From Pythium myriotylum (lineage: Eukaryota > Oomycota > Peronosporomycetes > Pythiales > Pythiaceae), in assembly GCA_023091665.1 (NCBI GenBank), contig JALJCQ010000017.1:930001-994000 (forward strand): 64,000 nt of DNA, given 5' to 3'. Shown in pieces: positions 48,538 to 58,462 of this stretch (position 1 is the stretch's first letter; each line of letters opens with the position of its first letter). Position numbers and translations under genes: made by a program. The notes beneath the pieces were generated by a model. That model was given only the letters and a program-made list of their open reading frames with translations, ran no database searches and had not been told where the DNA came from.

Positions 48538-49824
48538 TCACACGTCGACCTGGGACTGCGAGATATCGGACCGGGCCGCGACACTCGACTTGCGCGGAAC
48601 CGGAGGGAAGTCTTCGCGTATTCTTGCCTCAATCTCGTCTTCATCCAGCCCCATCTCTCGATACCGTTGGATGGCTTGCAGCAACGCGCCGAGGCTGTTG
48701 GTCGCACTGGATAACCGCGACGGAAAACCGTAGCTGCTTCCCATAGACAACAGCGATGCACGATCGATACCACCATGGCTGCTCAGTTGGGTTTGCAACA
48801 GTGCAGGCGGCGGCACTTGCACGGGAGGCTGGAAGCCCGAAGGCACGGCCATTTCGTTGGCGATATCCTCTTCATCCTCGTCATCTTCGTCCTCGTCGCT
48901 GTCATCGTCGTAATCGTAGGTGGAGCTGCGCGCCTCGCTGGGGACGTAGCTTCCCGACTCGAGTCGTGACGCACGGATGCTACCGCCGATAATGCTGCGC
49001 GACATTCGTGAGGAACGCGCCATGTTTCCTCCCACAAGACGGTGCCAAGGAGCACCGTGGTTACAGCACTCGCACACACCGCCCTTGTTCTCTTGGCCTG
49101 GAATGCGTTTCTTTTTGTAGGTGGTGCAGCCACAAATGTTGTCCGTGTCTCGCCCGAAAATGCACTGCCCGCGGCGACCGGCTTGGGCGCGGTTCTTAGC
49201 CATTTCTTCCCAGAGCAGCGTGCGCGCAGGCACAGGCTTGGTGGGGACGAGCCCCGCGGCGCGCTTGGCCGCGTATTCCTTGGCGATTTCTCCGAGGATC
49301 TTTTCGGCTTCGATGATACGGCGATCTTTTTCGGGGAGCCGTTGGTACTGAAGACTCCCACGCCCGCTGCCGTACTCGTTTCCCGCAGAGCCTTGCTGTC
49401 TGTGCTGTTGGCTCGGTCGCTCGGCCATCTTATTCTGCGGATGGACGGGTACGTCGGGGAATTCACTGGAATGAGACGATGACGAGCGCGAAGATCGCAG
49501 CGCAGATCGTTGACCTGAGTTGGTGTCCGGGTAACGCGCGCTATCTGCGACCGACTCGGTGTATGCCGTACTGTGGGTGCTCGGTGGGGCGCCGGGCGTC
49601 CAGGGTCTCGGCTGCCTCGCGTGGTGCGAGCCCACGATGGCTGGTACTCTCTGCTGCTTGCCCTGCTTCTCGCGCGTTCGTGACGAGGCTGGGGCCGGCG
49701 CGCCTGGACTTTGGTCGTGCTTTCGCGCTCGGCTCTTGGTGCTCGGACGCCGCTCGGATTGCGGCAGTCGCACCTCGAGCTCTCTCTCGTTGCCGGCGGT
49801 GCTCTTGCTGGCCTTGCCACCCAT
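48538..49824 (-). CDS. Unknown Cys-motif protein with predicted myristoylated N-terminus
   Basis: This 428-residue protein starts at ATG 49824 (MGGKASKSTAGNE), which fits an N-myristoylation site (Gly2, Ser6), so membrane association is likely. Residues 1-150 are disordered, basic and Ser-rich. In the middle, a Cys/His cluster (QCIFGRDTDNICGCTTYKKK, then GGVCECCNHGAPWHRL) has the spacing of a structural zinc site. Near residue 315 is an acidic Asp/Glu run (DYDDDSDEDEDDEDEEDIA). The C-terminus has a short helical segment (LGALLQAIQRYREMGLDEDE). I do not recognise the family. Confidence 0.7.
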   Translation of the reverse strand: MGGKASKSTAGNERELEVRLPQSERRPSTKSRARKHDQSPGAPAPASSRTREKQGKQQRVPAIVGSHHARQPRPWTPGAPPSTHSTAYTESVADSARYPDTNSGQRSALRSSRSSSSHSSEFPDVPVHPQNKMAERPSQQHRQQGSAGNEYGSGRGSLQYQRLPEKDRRIIEAEKILGEIAKEYAAKRAAGLVPTKPVPARTLLWEEMAKNRAQAGRRGQCIFGRDTDNICGCTTYKKKRIPGQENKGGVCECCNHGAPWHRLVGGNMARSSRMSRSIIGGSIRASRLESGSYVPSEARSSTYDYDDDSDEDEDDEDEEDIANEMAVPSGFQPPVQVPPPALLQTQLSSHGGIDRASLLSMGSSYGFPSRLSSATNSLGALLQAIQRYREMGLDEDEIEARIREDFPPVPRKSSVAARSDISQSQVDV

Positions 49825-51336
49825 CGCGCGTACCGTACCCCTCTCTGTCCGCTCCACGTCGCTGTCTCACGATCTCTCTCGCGTGCGCTCTCTGCCGGAC
49901 ACCAGCTGATGCGTCGACCTCCGTGGACCCTTCGTGGCGCGTGGATTTTTGTGGCGTGGCGCCCCGCGCGGCTCTCTCGCAGTCGTGGCAAGTAGCGTAC
50001 CGGGAGAAGTGGAGCGGCGACGGAAGAGGAGGAGCGCCGTCCACCCGGAGGACGTCCACTCTGCGGATCGGCAAGTGGGCTGACGCCGAGCCCAGCGCTG
50101 CACAGACAGAGACACAGAGAGAGAGAGAGAGAGAGAGAGAACACCGCAGCAGAGGAGTTGCTGGGGGATGGTCCTCCGGTCTCTTCCTGCCTCTTGGCGT
50201 CGCTCGCTGACGACGGCACGATCCGCGAAAACGGCGAGTCGGGAGTCGGCATAAAACCTGATTTTTGGGCGACTTGAGCGGGAGACGGCACGGGGGAGCT
50301 GAGACTGCCTCGGCCTCGCTTTAAGGAGGAGCGGAGATGGGAAAGAATAGAGAGGGAGGAGAAAGAGGCCTGGGTTTAACGACATTGGTACGCGGAGCTG
50401 AACTGCGGTTCTCCGATCCGCATACATTCCCACGAGAGCCCCCCAGCTGGTTCTTCTGCAAAGGTGACCAGATGGGTGTGTAACGCCCGCAGATCCGGAG
50501 GCATCATGGGGGCGCTCCCGACGCGTTTCGATTATCAGAAATAGACATCTATTTATTGATACAGTCCATTTTGGACTATAGAATACAGATTCAATGATCT
50601 GTAAGGACAGGGATCGGGTTTCAGCGGTGGTCCATAGACCGATGAGATAGATATTTCGGCCACCACACTCGAACTTTTGGGGCCGCCTGATCTCTGACCT
50701 CTTCACGAGTTTCTCGGCCGCACACTCACTGACTTGAAGATTGCAAGTGGATGCACCGCTGCCAGCGAGAGTCTCATCGTGGACAGCACACACAGCCACC
50801 GTTGCCCTGCCGCGTTCAGTACCGTAGTACTACACGTAGTACCGTACCGTGTCCCCACCACGACGGTCATCCCGGTGCGACGACGAAGCTCGGGAAAGCA
50901 ACAGGAAACTCCCACGCTTTTCGACTTTTACCATCCCAGATACCGTACGTGGTTGCTCAGGCCATCCTCACGCGAATAAGATGCCGTAGCGAGACGCGAC
51001 TGGCGACGCGACGAGGAGGAAGAAGACGGAAGAGAGAGGCCGGAACGTGCGAAGACTCTCGTGGGCTCGTGGCTCGGAAGGCCGCGCGGCGCTGGCTTGC
51101 AGCGAGCCACCGTCCGAACTTGTCGCCGTTTCCTCGCTGAACAGTTCCGCCAAGTTCGTGGAAACGAGAGAATCACCGCATCCCTTCGCATGGCTTGTCC
51201 CCTGTAGCCAACGGGGTCAAGTACTACCATCTTATCTCCGAGGTCTGACAGTAGTCTGTCTAGTACATTACACAGGAAGGACGGCACCCTTCAGCGAGGC
51301 ACAAGAACGAAGTTTCCGCCGAATCGAAGACGAAGA
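49825..51336. other. Intergenic, 1.5 kb, nothing recognised but a GA tract
   Basis: Upstream of the Cys-motif gene and of LAMTOR4. Long minus- and plus-strand frames near 49867-50799 are low-complexity Arg/Ser readings without family resemblance. An AG dinucleotide run lies at 50116-50141. Confidence 0.4.
50116..50141. repeat. (AG)13 microsatellite
   Basis: Uninterrupted AG dinucleotides, about 290 nt upstream of the Cys-motif gene start. It may serve as a purine-rich promoter element. Confidence 0.9.
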
Positions 51337-51828
51337 TGGTGGTAGGAGGCTGAGCGTTCGACGCCTCTCGAGAGCCCCGCTGACGGCATTTTGGGTGCGA
51401 ATCTGCAGGACGCAGAGATCCTCCGCGCGGTCGTGGACCAGGTCGGCACGCTCGTGGCCAGCCACGACGGCAAAGTGCTCTCTTCGTCGGGCGAGCTCCA
51501 CGGGGCTGCCGGCGAGACTGCGGCGGCCACGATCGTCTCGATCCTCCAGGTGGGTCAATATAGATGAGATCGAGAGTGGTTTCGCAGTGGATTTGAGTGG
51601 GAATTGGTGGGCGGTCTGCAGGACGCGGGGAACGTGCTGAACACCGAGAACAAGGAGACACTCGAGCGACTTGTTGGTGCGTCGTGCTCTTTTGTGTCAT
51701 TTGGTTTGGGTTGTTTTTGCTGAGAAGTCGTGTCTGCAGTCAACTTCTCTACGTTTGATTACGTGGTGACCCACGATAGCACGCAGGTCTACATTGTCAA
51801 GCGTGTCAAGACGGCTCACGCGGAATAA
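51337..51828 (+). CDS. LAMTOR4: Ragulator subunit LAMTOR4
   Basis: Spliced as join(51337..51342, 51409..51549, 51622..51676, 51740..51828), giving 96 residues; every intron is GT-AG, and three of the four exons follow a CTGCAG acceptor. The product begins MVDAEILRAVVDQVGTLVAS, then HDGKVLSSSGELHG, a helix, and YVVTHDSTQVYIVKRVKTAH. This matches LAMTOR4 ([20 protein letters not shown] ... VFVVKR) in length and pattern. LAMTOR4 is a roadblock-fold subunit of Ragulator, which anchors Rag GTPases and mTORC1 to the lysosome or vacuole. The two-codon first exon (ATG GTG) is the least certain part. Confidence 0.82.
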
Positions 51829-51927
51829 ATAAAGACGAGCACTCGTCGACGTGAATTGTTGGTATGGGGTTTAGATCCAGAATGCGTTGTATCTTTGGAT
51901 TGTTTTTTTGTGTGCAGACTTCATTTT

Positions 51928-52698
51928 CTAGTCCTCCAGAGCGAGCTTCTCCTTGAGCAGCTGCTTGTATCGCTGCTCGCGCATCTCGATCTCCTGCTGC
52001 TTCTGGAGACGGCGGTACTCTTCCTTTTCCTGTCGCCGTTTCTTCTCGGCGTTCTTCGCAGCGATCAGGTCGAGCTTTCGATGGGAGTTGGTTTTTTCCA
52101 GATCCATCAGCGCTTTCAGTCGTCTCTCCTCGTCGATGATTGCTCGCTTCTCGCGACGCAGCAGTTCGAGATCCGAAGTTTCAGTCAGAGCCTTCAAGAT
52201 CACTTCTTGCTTGGCTTTCTCGGCTCGTTTCGCGAGCTCGCGTGCGCGGCGGGACTCCTCCATCATCCGCAAGCGACTTTCCTCGTCCAGTCGCTCGTTC
52301 TCAGCGACCAAGTTGACTCGGAATGGAGACTTGGCCGTCTTTTGCTGCCATTTCTGGATCTGTTGTTGGCGGTAGCGCTGCTTGGCGACCCGTCGCTCCC
52401 GTTCTTGCGTCTCCATGGCCATTTTGACTTGGTCACGCTCCATAAACTTCTTTGAAATGATCTCGGCGGATTCCGAGTACAGCCCAGGCTCATACGTTGC
52501 CGATGTTGTGTGGCTATGAGGCAGAGAGCTCAGTGCATTTTAAGACAGAGATCTAGAAACCGCCTACCGCAAGTTGTCTGGGTACTCATCTCCGTACTCG
52601 TCGTAGTCCTCCTCTTCTCCCTCCTCACCGAATCCTTGGTCTTCGTCGTCCTCTCCACCCGAGTTAACTCGCTGTTGATCATCGTCTTCCTCGTCCAT
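51928..52698 (-). CDS. Coiled-coil protein, unknown
   Basis: Spliced on the minus strand: exon 1 52698-52568 and exon 2 52513-51928 (54-nt intron, GTAGGC...CATAG), giving 238 residues. The N-terminus is strongly acidic (MDEEDDDQQRVNSGGEDDED, EEEDYDEYGDEYPDN). From about residue 65 to the end it is a continuous charged coiled coil (VAKQRYRQQQIQKWQQKTAK, RRARELAKRAEKAKQEVILK, EKKRRQEKEEYRRLQKQQEI). I do not recognise the family. It is divergent from DNAAF2, which together with its composition might hint at a cilium or cytoskeletal role, but this is weak. It converges on LAMTOR4 with only 99 bp between stops. Confidence 0.7.
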
Positions 52699-53138
52699 CT
52701 TCAAGTCTTGGCCGAATCGTGCTCCTACCAATCGAACCCCAACTCTAACATCAGTAACCCGGCAGCTCCAGATTCTTCTTTCTCATGTCTTTCGTACCAA
52801 GCTCATCGTCCAACGAAGGCATGTTCACGAGATGCAAACTCCTGTCACCGCCGTGAATGGCCTGACTCCGAGAAGCCCCATCGTCAAAAATAGCTCTTCA
52901 AGATCACCTGTCATCCTAAATTGATTTGTACCAATCCTAATCTAAATCGTCATTTCCTAATATAAGGTGTCTCACACCATATATATTGAATGTCGCACGA
53001 ATGTACCAGTGCCCTTTCGACACACTCTTCCACCAACACAGGTCGACGCTGATCGAGTGCAAAAAGCAAAGCTTCGAAGGTCTCGACCGTCTTCGCCAGC
53101 ACGTAGCTCCGCCAATTCGCCTCGGATCCGCGCGTACG
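52699..53138. other. Divergent promoter region, coiled-coil gene and DNAAF2
   Basis: Holds both promoters. The DNAAF2 frame remains open back to an ATG at 53001, so the start could be earlier than 53139. Confidence 0.4.
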
Positions 53139-55271
53139 ATGGGTGTAGAGACAGAGCAGCGCTCGAGCGACCGATCGAGCCGCTCGGCGTCTTCAGCCGA
53201 CAACCAGAGCGCGCACGATCGCGTGCCAACCGAAGCGGAGCTGACGACGCTCTTCGACGAAGCCATGAAGCGATCTCCGTCGCAATCCACGACCAAGGCC
53301 ATGAGCAAAGACGAGCAGGAGAAGTTCCTCGAGGCCATGGGCGATCCGGAGTTCCGCTCGCTGCTGAACGACTATATGAAGGAGATCTCGGACCCGGCCA
53401 ATCGAGCCGAGACCGAGACGTACCTAGCCCAGCTCGAACGCGAGCAGAAAGTGCCTCAGGACAAGATGCTCATCAAACCTTCGCCGGGTTTCGTGGTCAA
53501 GACCAAGTGGAACGGATCCGAGAAGCTCTTTGTGAACATCTGCTCGAGTGAGAAGCTCCAGCCGCCGTCGAGCACCAAGGTCGAGACTGGACCTCGTCCC
53601 GGCACGTCTTGGAGCCTCCCGTACTCGGTCGGACCCGAGCGCATGGAGCCGGACAAGAGTGGTGGGCTTGTCATTACGTATGATGTGTGCTTCCACCCAC
53701 GTACGCTGCAGTTCGCGACCACGCAGCGACCATATCGGGACATGGTCGTGCACACGTGTCTCGACGCTATCGAGCCACTACTGCGCAAGTCGCAGGGCAA
53801 ACACGACGGTGTGCTTGCGAGAGACTACCATGTCCTCAAGGGCGTGCTTTACAAGTCCGGCGAGCCCGTGACCATGTGTCTAAGCACGCCGAAGAGTGAG
53901 ATCCCTCCCAATAAGCAGAAGGAGAAAAAAGTGGAGCAACTGAACCCGTCGGTAGCGTCCGAAGAAAAAGCAAAAACAATCGCCCATGAGGTTGCGCCTG
54001 CCAATAAGCCGCTGATCGAAGAGGTGACGTCTTCGAGGCCGCCAGAAACGACTGAGCAGACGTCAAAGCCGCTGCCAACGCTCGATTACCGTATCGTGTA
54101 CCGCGGCAAGTTCGAGATGATGGACCACATGCAAGGGACCTATGACAACCGCAATCAGCCCGCTCAGCTCCCGAACCGCCCGAAAGAATTGGTAGTGGAG
54201 ATCTCGTTCCCGACCCACTCGAGTGCCAAGGGCATTGATCTTGACGTCAACGACCGCGTCGTTAAAGTAAACACCGCCGGCTATGCGCTACTGGAGATTA
54301 AACTGCCTTTCGCAGTTCTTGAAGAAAAGGGTGGCGCCAGATTTGACAAGAAGGCCCGAAAACTGATTGTCACACTGCCCGTACAGCCTCCCGAGCCAGT
54401 TCCTGTGAAGAGAATGGCTATTGTGGAGCAAGAAGACGGCGAAGACGATGAAGTAGAGGAGGAGGTGGAGACAGCCAAGGTCATTGCACCTCCACCAGTG
54501 AAGAAACCGACTACAGGTGGCACGTCCGCTGCTCAGAAGACGCCTCCAGTCAAGGATGACACGTTTGCACCGCTACGCGAGACTGCACTGATGGTCGCAA
54601 ACGATCCTCTCTATCTTCCTCGCGACCCATCTCCCAATCTTCCTCGCGACCCAGCCAAGCAAGACACCCCTAAGATTTTGCCCAGTCCCAACCCAGCAAA
54701 CGGCGAGTCGACTCTAGAGCAGAAGGTGAAGCAGCACGTGGCCCAAGATGCTTCCTACGACGACTTACCACCCCTCGAAAGCTGTAGTGAAGACGAGGAT
54801 GACATCGAGTTGGATCTGGAAGACATGGTGGCGCTGGATCCTCCAGCATACGTATCTTCTCCGGATGTAGAATCCGTTGCAAAACCGTCGTCTCCGACCA
54901 CAAGTGGAGTTCGGATACTTCACTTGACGCCTCCATTTACCACGAAAGAAACAGCATCGTGTATCTCGTATATTTTTGACGTAGCCGCCGTGGATCGTGC
55001 CAGTGTCAAGCTCGAGTTTCCATCGCCCACATCAATTTGTATTGCGTTCGCAACAGAGCAAGCGTGTTACAAGTTGGATGTGGAAGATTTTAAGGCGGAG
55101 ATCGACAAAGATCGCTCAGAGATCGAAGTTGCGAGTGAGAATGCGGTCGTAATTTTGTACAAAGCAGAAGCGCGTTCCACGGCTTCAAAGGAAGCAGACA
55201 AACCAGTGTTGACCCCTGCACCACCACCGGTTGTGCGATTCCAGAACAACCTGCTTTACGACATTGACTAA
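53139..55271 (+). CDS. DNAAF2: Dynein assembly factor DNAAF2 / Kintoun (PIH1 protein)
   Basis: This 710-residue intronless protein has the start set at MGVETEQRSS; an in-frame ATG at 53001 would add 46 residues. The PIH1 domain comes first (MLIKPSPGFVVKTKWNGSEK, LFVNICSSEKLQPPSSTKVE, SWSLPYSVGPERMEPDKSGG, VITYDVCFHPRTLQFAT). A CS-like beta domain follows (ELVVEISFPTHSSAKGIDLD ... GYALLEIKLPFAV ... KLIVTLPVQPPEP), then an acidic/Pro-rich linker and a second beta segment (VRILHLTPPFTTKETASCIS). Kintoun is a cytoplasmic HSP90 co-chaperone that pre-assembles axonemal dynein arms, so the organism should make motile cilia. Domain order and length (about 700-840 in animals) fit. Confidence 0.85.
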   Translation: MGVETEQRSSDRSSRSASSADNQSAHDRVPTEAELTTLFDEAMKRSPSQSTTKAMSKDEQEKFLEAMGDPEFRSLLNDYMKEISDPANRAETETYLAQLEREQKVPQDKMLIKPSPGFVVKTKWNGSEKLFVNICSSEKLQPPSSTKVETGPRPGTSWSLPYSVGPERMEPDKSGGLVITYDVCFHPRTLQFATTQRPYRDMVVHTCLDAIEPLLRKSQGKHDGVLARDYHVLKGVLYKSGEPVTMCLSTPKSEIPPNKQKEKKVEQLNPSVASEEKAKTIAHEVAPANKPLIEEVTSSRPPETTEQTSKPLPTLDYRIVYRGKFEMMDHMQGTYDNRNQPAQLPNRPKELVVEISFPTHSSAKGIDLDVNDRVVKVNTAGYALLEIKLPFAVLEEKGGARFDKKARKLIVTLPVQPPEPVPVKRMAIVEQEDGEDDEVEEEVETAKVIAPPPVKKPTTGGTSAAQKTPPVKDDTFAPLRETALMVANDPLYLPRDPSPNLPRDPAKQDTPKILPSPNPANGESTLEQKVKQHVAQDASYDDLPPLESCSEDEDDIELDLEDMVALDPPAYVSSPDVESVAKPSSPTTSGVRILHLTPPFTTKETASCISYIFDVAAVDRASVKLEFPSPTSICIAFATEQACYKLDVEDFKAEIDKDRSEIEVASENAVVILYKAEARSTASKEADKPVLTPAPPPVVRFQNNLLYDID

Positions 55272-55414
55272 GACACCTGTACCAATACGCCTCGCGCCCA
55301 AATCAGAACGAACTACCCTCACGCAAGAGAGAATATCCGTAGTCGGAAAGAATCTATATTGTATTCGCACAAAACTAACGTTCTTGTAGTTGAAGATTTG
55401 AAGAAAGACGAAAC

Positions 55415-58246
55415 CTAGGCTTTGGCGCTCTTGTTCTTCTTGTTCTTTCGGAAGGCCTCGAGCATAGTCGAGTAGGACGCCTTCTGCGTCGCGACGTTAG
55501 CAAGCTCCTTCTCCACCAAGGCCTTGACGCGCTTCTGTTTAAGCTCCTCACTCTCCTTGACCGGCTCCTTGGTTTCAACGGCGTCCTCTTGATCTTGCTG
55601 GTTGGCCTTCTTCCGCTTTTTGTTATTCTTCTTGCGACTCTTCTTGCTCTGTAGCTCATCTTCCTCACCGGCGACACCGTTCGCATGCGGCTTGGCCAGC
55701 ATCTTATCCATGAAGGACCGGTACAACGTCGTCATTGATGGCAACACGTGCGCAGGAGCATCGAACAGCGCGGCGGTCGAGTCGGGGCTCGAGGCCAAGC
55801 GCTGGGGCTTAGCGAGGGCAGCCTGGCGTTTCGATTGGAACTCGTTGCGGGCCTGCTTGAACATGGCCGCAAGCGGCGTCATCTCATCTTCTTCGCTCGC
55901 GCCGGCCAGGCGGAGCTGCTTGCTGTCGAGTCTCTGTTCACCCACACGCCACACGTTTGTGACCTCGTCGAGAAGCAGCATGTCGCCATTCTTTGGGTGC
56001 ACAGCCAAGCTCCAGATGTCCTTGTCTGACTCGGTGAATGGCACTCGCTGAAGCTGGACCGGAACGGGGCTCTCAGGCTGGAACGTGAGCGCCACGTAGT
56101 CATGGTTGACTTTGATTGCTACGAGGAACTCGTCGTCCTTAGCCGCAGTGCTTAGGAAGCTTCCTTCCTCTGGTACGACGTAGCGCCACCACAGCGACAT
56201 CGTCAGCAAATTCCACACCTGGACCTGCTGGGAAGTCTTGAATACGACGTAGGGAGACGTCTTGCCGGCGAAAAGCACCTGATTGATCGTGAGGCCGTCA
56301 GCCGATGTGAGAACGCCACGCAACGCCATGGTGCTGAGGTCCCAGAGTGTAACGAGATGGCCGTACGCGACCGCGAGAAGCGATCCGTCGCAGGAGAACT
56401 GGATAGTCGAGATCGCTGAGTCGCGGAACTTGACGACCGACTGGCAGTGCCACACAGTAGTGCTGACCTCGTTGGTGATCGTCTGCTGCTGGCCTGGCGC
56501 AGACGCCGTCGAGGCCGCTGTGACCACCGTGGTCTTCTTCCACACCTTGAACTCACCTTGCGAGTCACCGGTGACGACGACACCTTCGGCAGCGAAATAT
56601 GAAGGCGAGTAAGCGAGCGATGTGACAGCAACGCTGCCGTGCGGTGCGTCGATCGCTGTGTGCACGTAGAATGTACCATCCTCGCGGCGTTTCCAGAAAC
56701 GCAGTGCCTGCTCGTCGCCCGTGGGAACATCGGATGTCGTGCTCGGGCGGTGGAGAGTCACGAGCTCAAGTCCGTTTGGGCTGAACGCGACCTTCTCCGC
56801 GAGGATCTGAGGCAGCTCTTCGTCTTCCGTGCGCGTAACTTGGTTTCGTTCGGTCAGCAACATGCTGAAGAGGACACGGTCTTTGTACGGCTCGTAAAAC
56901 TGGAGGACACCAGCGCTGCACATTCCGTTCAGGGGCACCGCGTTCGTGAGCGGATCGAATACAAGGTCTCGCCACGGGATTGCCTGCTTGGCATGATCGC
57001 CAGAGCGGGCAAGACCGATTGACTGCCACTCTTCCTCGCGGGTGATTGGGTTGTACTGGAAGAGCACATTGTCCTGCAGCGAGATCGCGTATCCGGTGCC
57101 GGTAGTGTCCACACGCGTTGCAATGCTCACGAGTGGTGCCGAGCGACGGGGCAGGTACGCGCGACGACCGGACTCGAGGTGCCAGGACACGAGCACGTTC
57201 TCTTCACCACCAGAGAGCAGGTACTGGCCGTCGGTCGAGTAGCTGATGCAGGCGACAGCATGCGAGTGCCAGTGCATCTTGGCCGTGGACGCCGCGCTCT
57301 TCAAGTAGCGGAAGATCTGGCCGATGGCATCGCCGATCGCGAATTCGAGTGGGACGCTCGGGTTCACGGCCACGCACGTCACGTCTCGCAAGTGGGTCAG
57401 CTTCTGCATCACCACGGCCTTGCCCATACCGGCTCCGCCATCATGGTCACGAGCAACCTTCAAGGTGAAAAGTCGCGCGGCGGCAACGATCACCAAGTAG
57501 TCGCCGTGGAACACGTCAGCATTTTCGTCGCTCGTGATCACCGCTGAGGACTCGTTGGTTGACGACAAGTAGCTCTTCATCGCCGCAGCGACGAACGGCG
57601 CCTTGGTTTGTTCGAGCAGCGTACGGCCACGTCGCTTCTTCTTCATGTTGAATTCGACAACAGACCAATGAGTCACACGAGACGTTGAAAGCGCTGTCGC
57701 CTCGTTCGTCGCATCTGCTCCTTCACTCGTCTCCTTCTTGTTCGCCTTGGACGGAGTCGAGTCCTTGGCGGTTGCGTTCGTCTTATCAACAGCACTGGAG
57801 CCCGCGATCACGATCAGCAGCATCAGCGGCGAGGCTGCACTCGCGCCCATCCAGAGCACGGGCGCCTTGGCATCAAACTCTTGCAGAATCTTCTCGTCGA
57901 TAAAGTCCCACACGAGAATCTTGCCGTCGGCGTAACTCGCGATCAGCTGCAGCGCATTGTACGGATGCAGCGCGAGCGCTGTGACGTCCACACGCTGCTC
58001 GCTCGTGGCGACTGCAGCGACCGAAGCCGCGTCTTCGGGCGCGTTCGGCAGCGCCGGCTGCTCGGCGCGCAGGCACTCGTGGAGCGCCTGGCCGTTTTTG
58101 GTGTTGAGCACGCGCACGACGTGGGCTTCGCGCTGGAAGAGATACTTGCCGTCCTGCGAGTAGAGCAGCGCGGGCGCCTGGGAGGCGAGCGCGGCGTCGC
58201 CGCTGCGCACGTTGAGTCGCTCGGGCGCTCGCGCGATGGCCGCCAT
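55415..58246 (-). CDS. UTP17: U3 snoRNP WD-repeat protein UTP17 / WDR75
   Basis: This 943-residue intronless protein starts at ATG 58246 (MAAIARAPERLNV); only a TTG opens the frame upstream. It is made of two WD40 propellers: LIASYADGKILVWDFIDEKI, VTCVAVNPSVPLEFAIGDAI, HWHSHAVACISYSTDGQYLL-SGGEENVLVSW, VVTGDSQGEFKVWKK and FSCDGSLLAVAYGHLVTLWD. The C-terminal LFDAPAHVLPSMTTLYRSFM matches WDR75 (LLHTPAHVLPSAAFLCSMFV). It ends in a Lys-rich nucleolar-type tail (KSRKKNNKKRKKANQ). UTP17 is a t-UTP subunit of the small-subunit processome that acts in early rRNA transcription and cleavage in the nucleolus. It is divergent from RBM42. Confidence 0.9.
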   Translation of the reverse strand: MAAIARAPERLNVRSGDAALASQAPALLYSQDGKYLFQREAHVVRVLNTKNGQALHECLRAEQPALPNAPEDAASVAAVATSEQRVDVTALALHPYNALQLIASYADGKILVWDFIDEKILQEFDAKAPVLWMGASAASPLMLLIVIAGSSAVDKTNATAKDSTPSKANKKETSEGADATNEATALSTSRVTHWSVVEFNMKKKRRGRTLLEQTKAPFVAAAMKSYLSSTNESSAVITSDENADVFHGDYLVIVAAARLFTLKVARDHDGGAGMGKAVVMQKLTHLRDVTCVAVNPSVPLEFAIGDAIGQIFRYLKSAASTAKMHWHSHAVACISYSTDGQYLLSGGEENVLVSWHLESGRRAYLPRRSAPLVSIATRVDTTGTGYAISLQDNVLFQYNPITREEEWQSIGLARSGDHAKQAIPWRDLVFDPLTNAVPLNGMCSAGVLQFYEPYKDRVLFSMLLTERNQVTRTEDEELPQILAEKVAFSPNGLELVTLHRPSTTSDVPTGDEQALRFWKRREDGTFYVHTAIDAPHGSVAVTSLAYSPSYFAAEGVVVTGDSQGEFKVWKKTTVVTAASTASAPGQQQTITNEVSTTVWHCQSVVKFRDSAISTIQFSCDGSLLAVAYGHLVTLWDLSTMALRGVLTSADGLTINQVLFAGKTSPYVVFKTSQQVQVWNLLTMSLWWRYVVPEEGSFLSTAAKDDEFLVAIKVNHDYVALTFQPESPVPVQLQRVPFTESDKDIWSLAVHPKNGDMLLLDEVTNVWRVGEQRLDSKQLRLAGASEEDEMTPLAAMFKQARNEFQSKRQAALAKPQRLASSPDSTAALFDAPAHVLPSMTTLYRSFMDKMLAKPHANGVAGEEDELQSKKSRKKNNKKRKKANQQDQEDAVETKEPVKESEELKQKRVKALVEKELANVATQKASYSTMLEAFRKNKKNKSAKA

Positions 58247-58462
58247 GGTCGTCGAGTCCGCGTCGCCAGTCACCAAGCGACGTTCAGCGCGCCAATACGA
58301 GTTCGAGCCGAACCAATCGATCCCGAGGCCCGGAGCTCTTGGCTCAGACTCAGACCGGAAATCCCAAAACAAGGTGAGCTCGAGACAGTTGCCGTGTATA
58401 CTGAACTATACCGTATATTGGTTCTTTTCAACAAGTGGGGTGGGTGGGCTGCACGAGTGAGA
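58247..58462. promoter_or_regulatory. Bidirectional promoter, UTP17 and RBM42
   Basis: 216 bp separate the two start codons, so both genes must be driven from here. No clear TATA box is seen. Confidence 0.5.

Noticed and set aside
49867..50799. 310-codon minus-strand frame
   Set aside because: Ser/Arg-rich low-complexity reading through a GA tract and the upstream region of another gene; no ATG context or domain.
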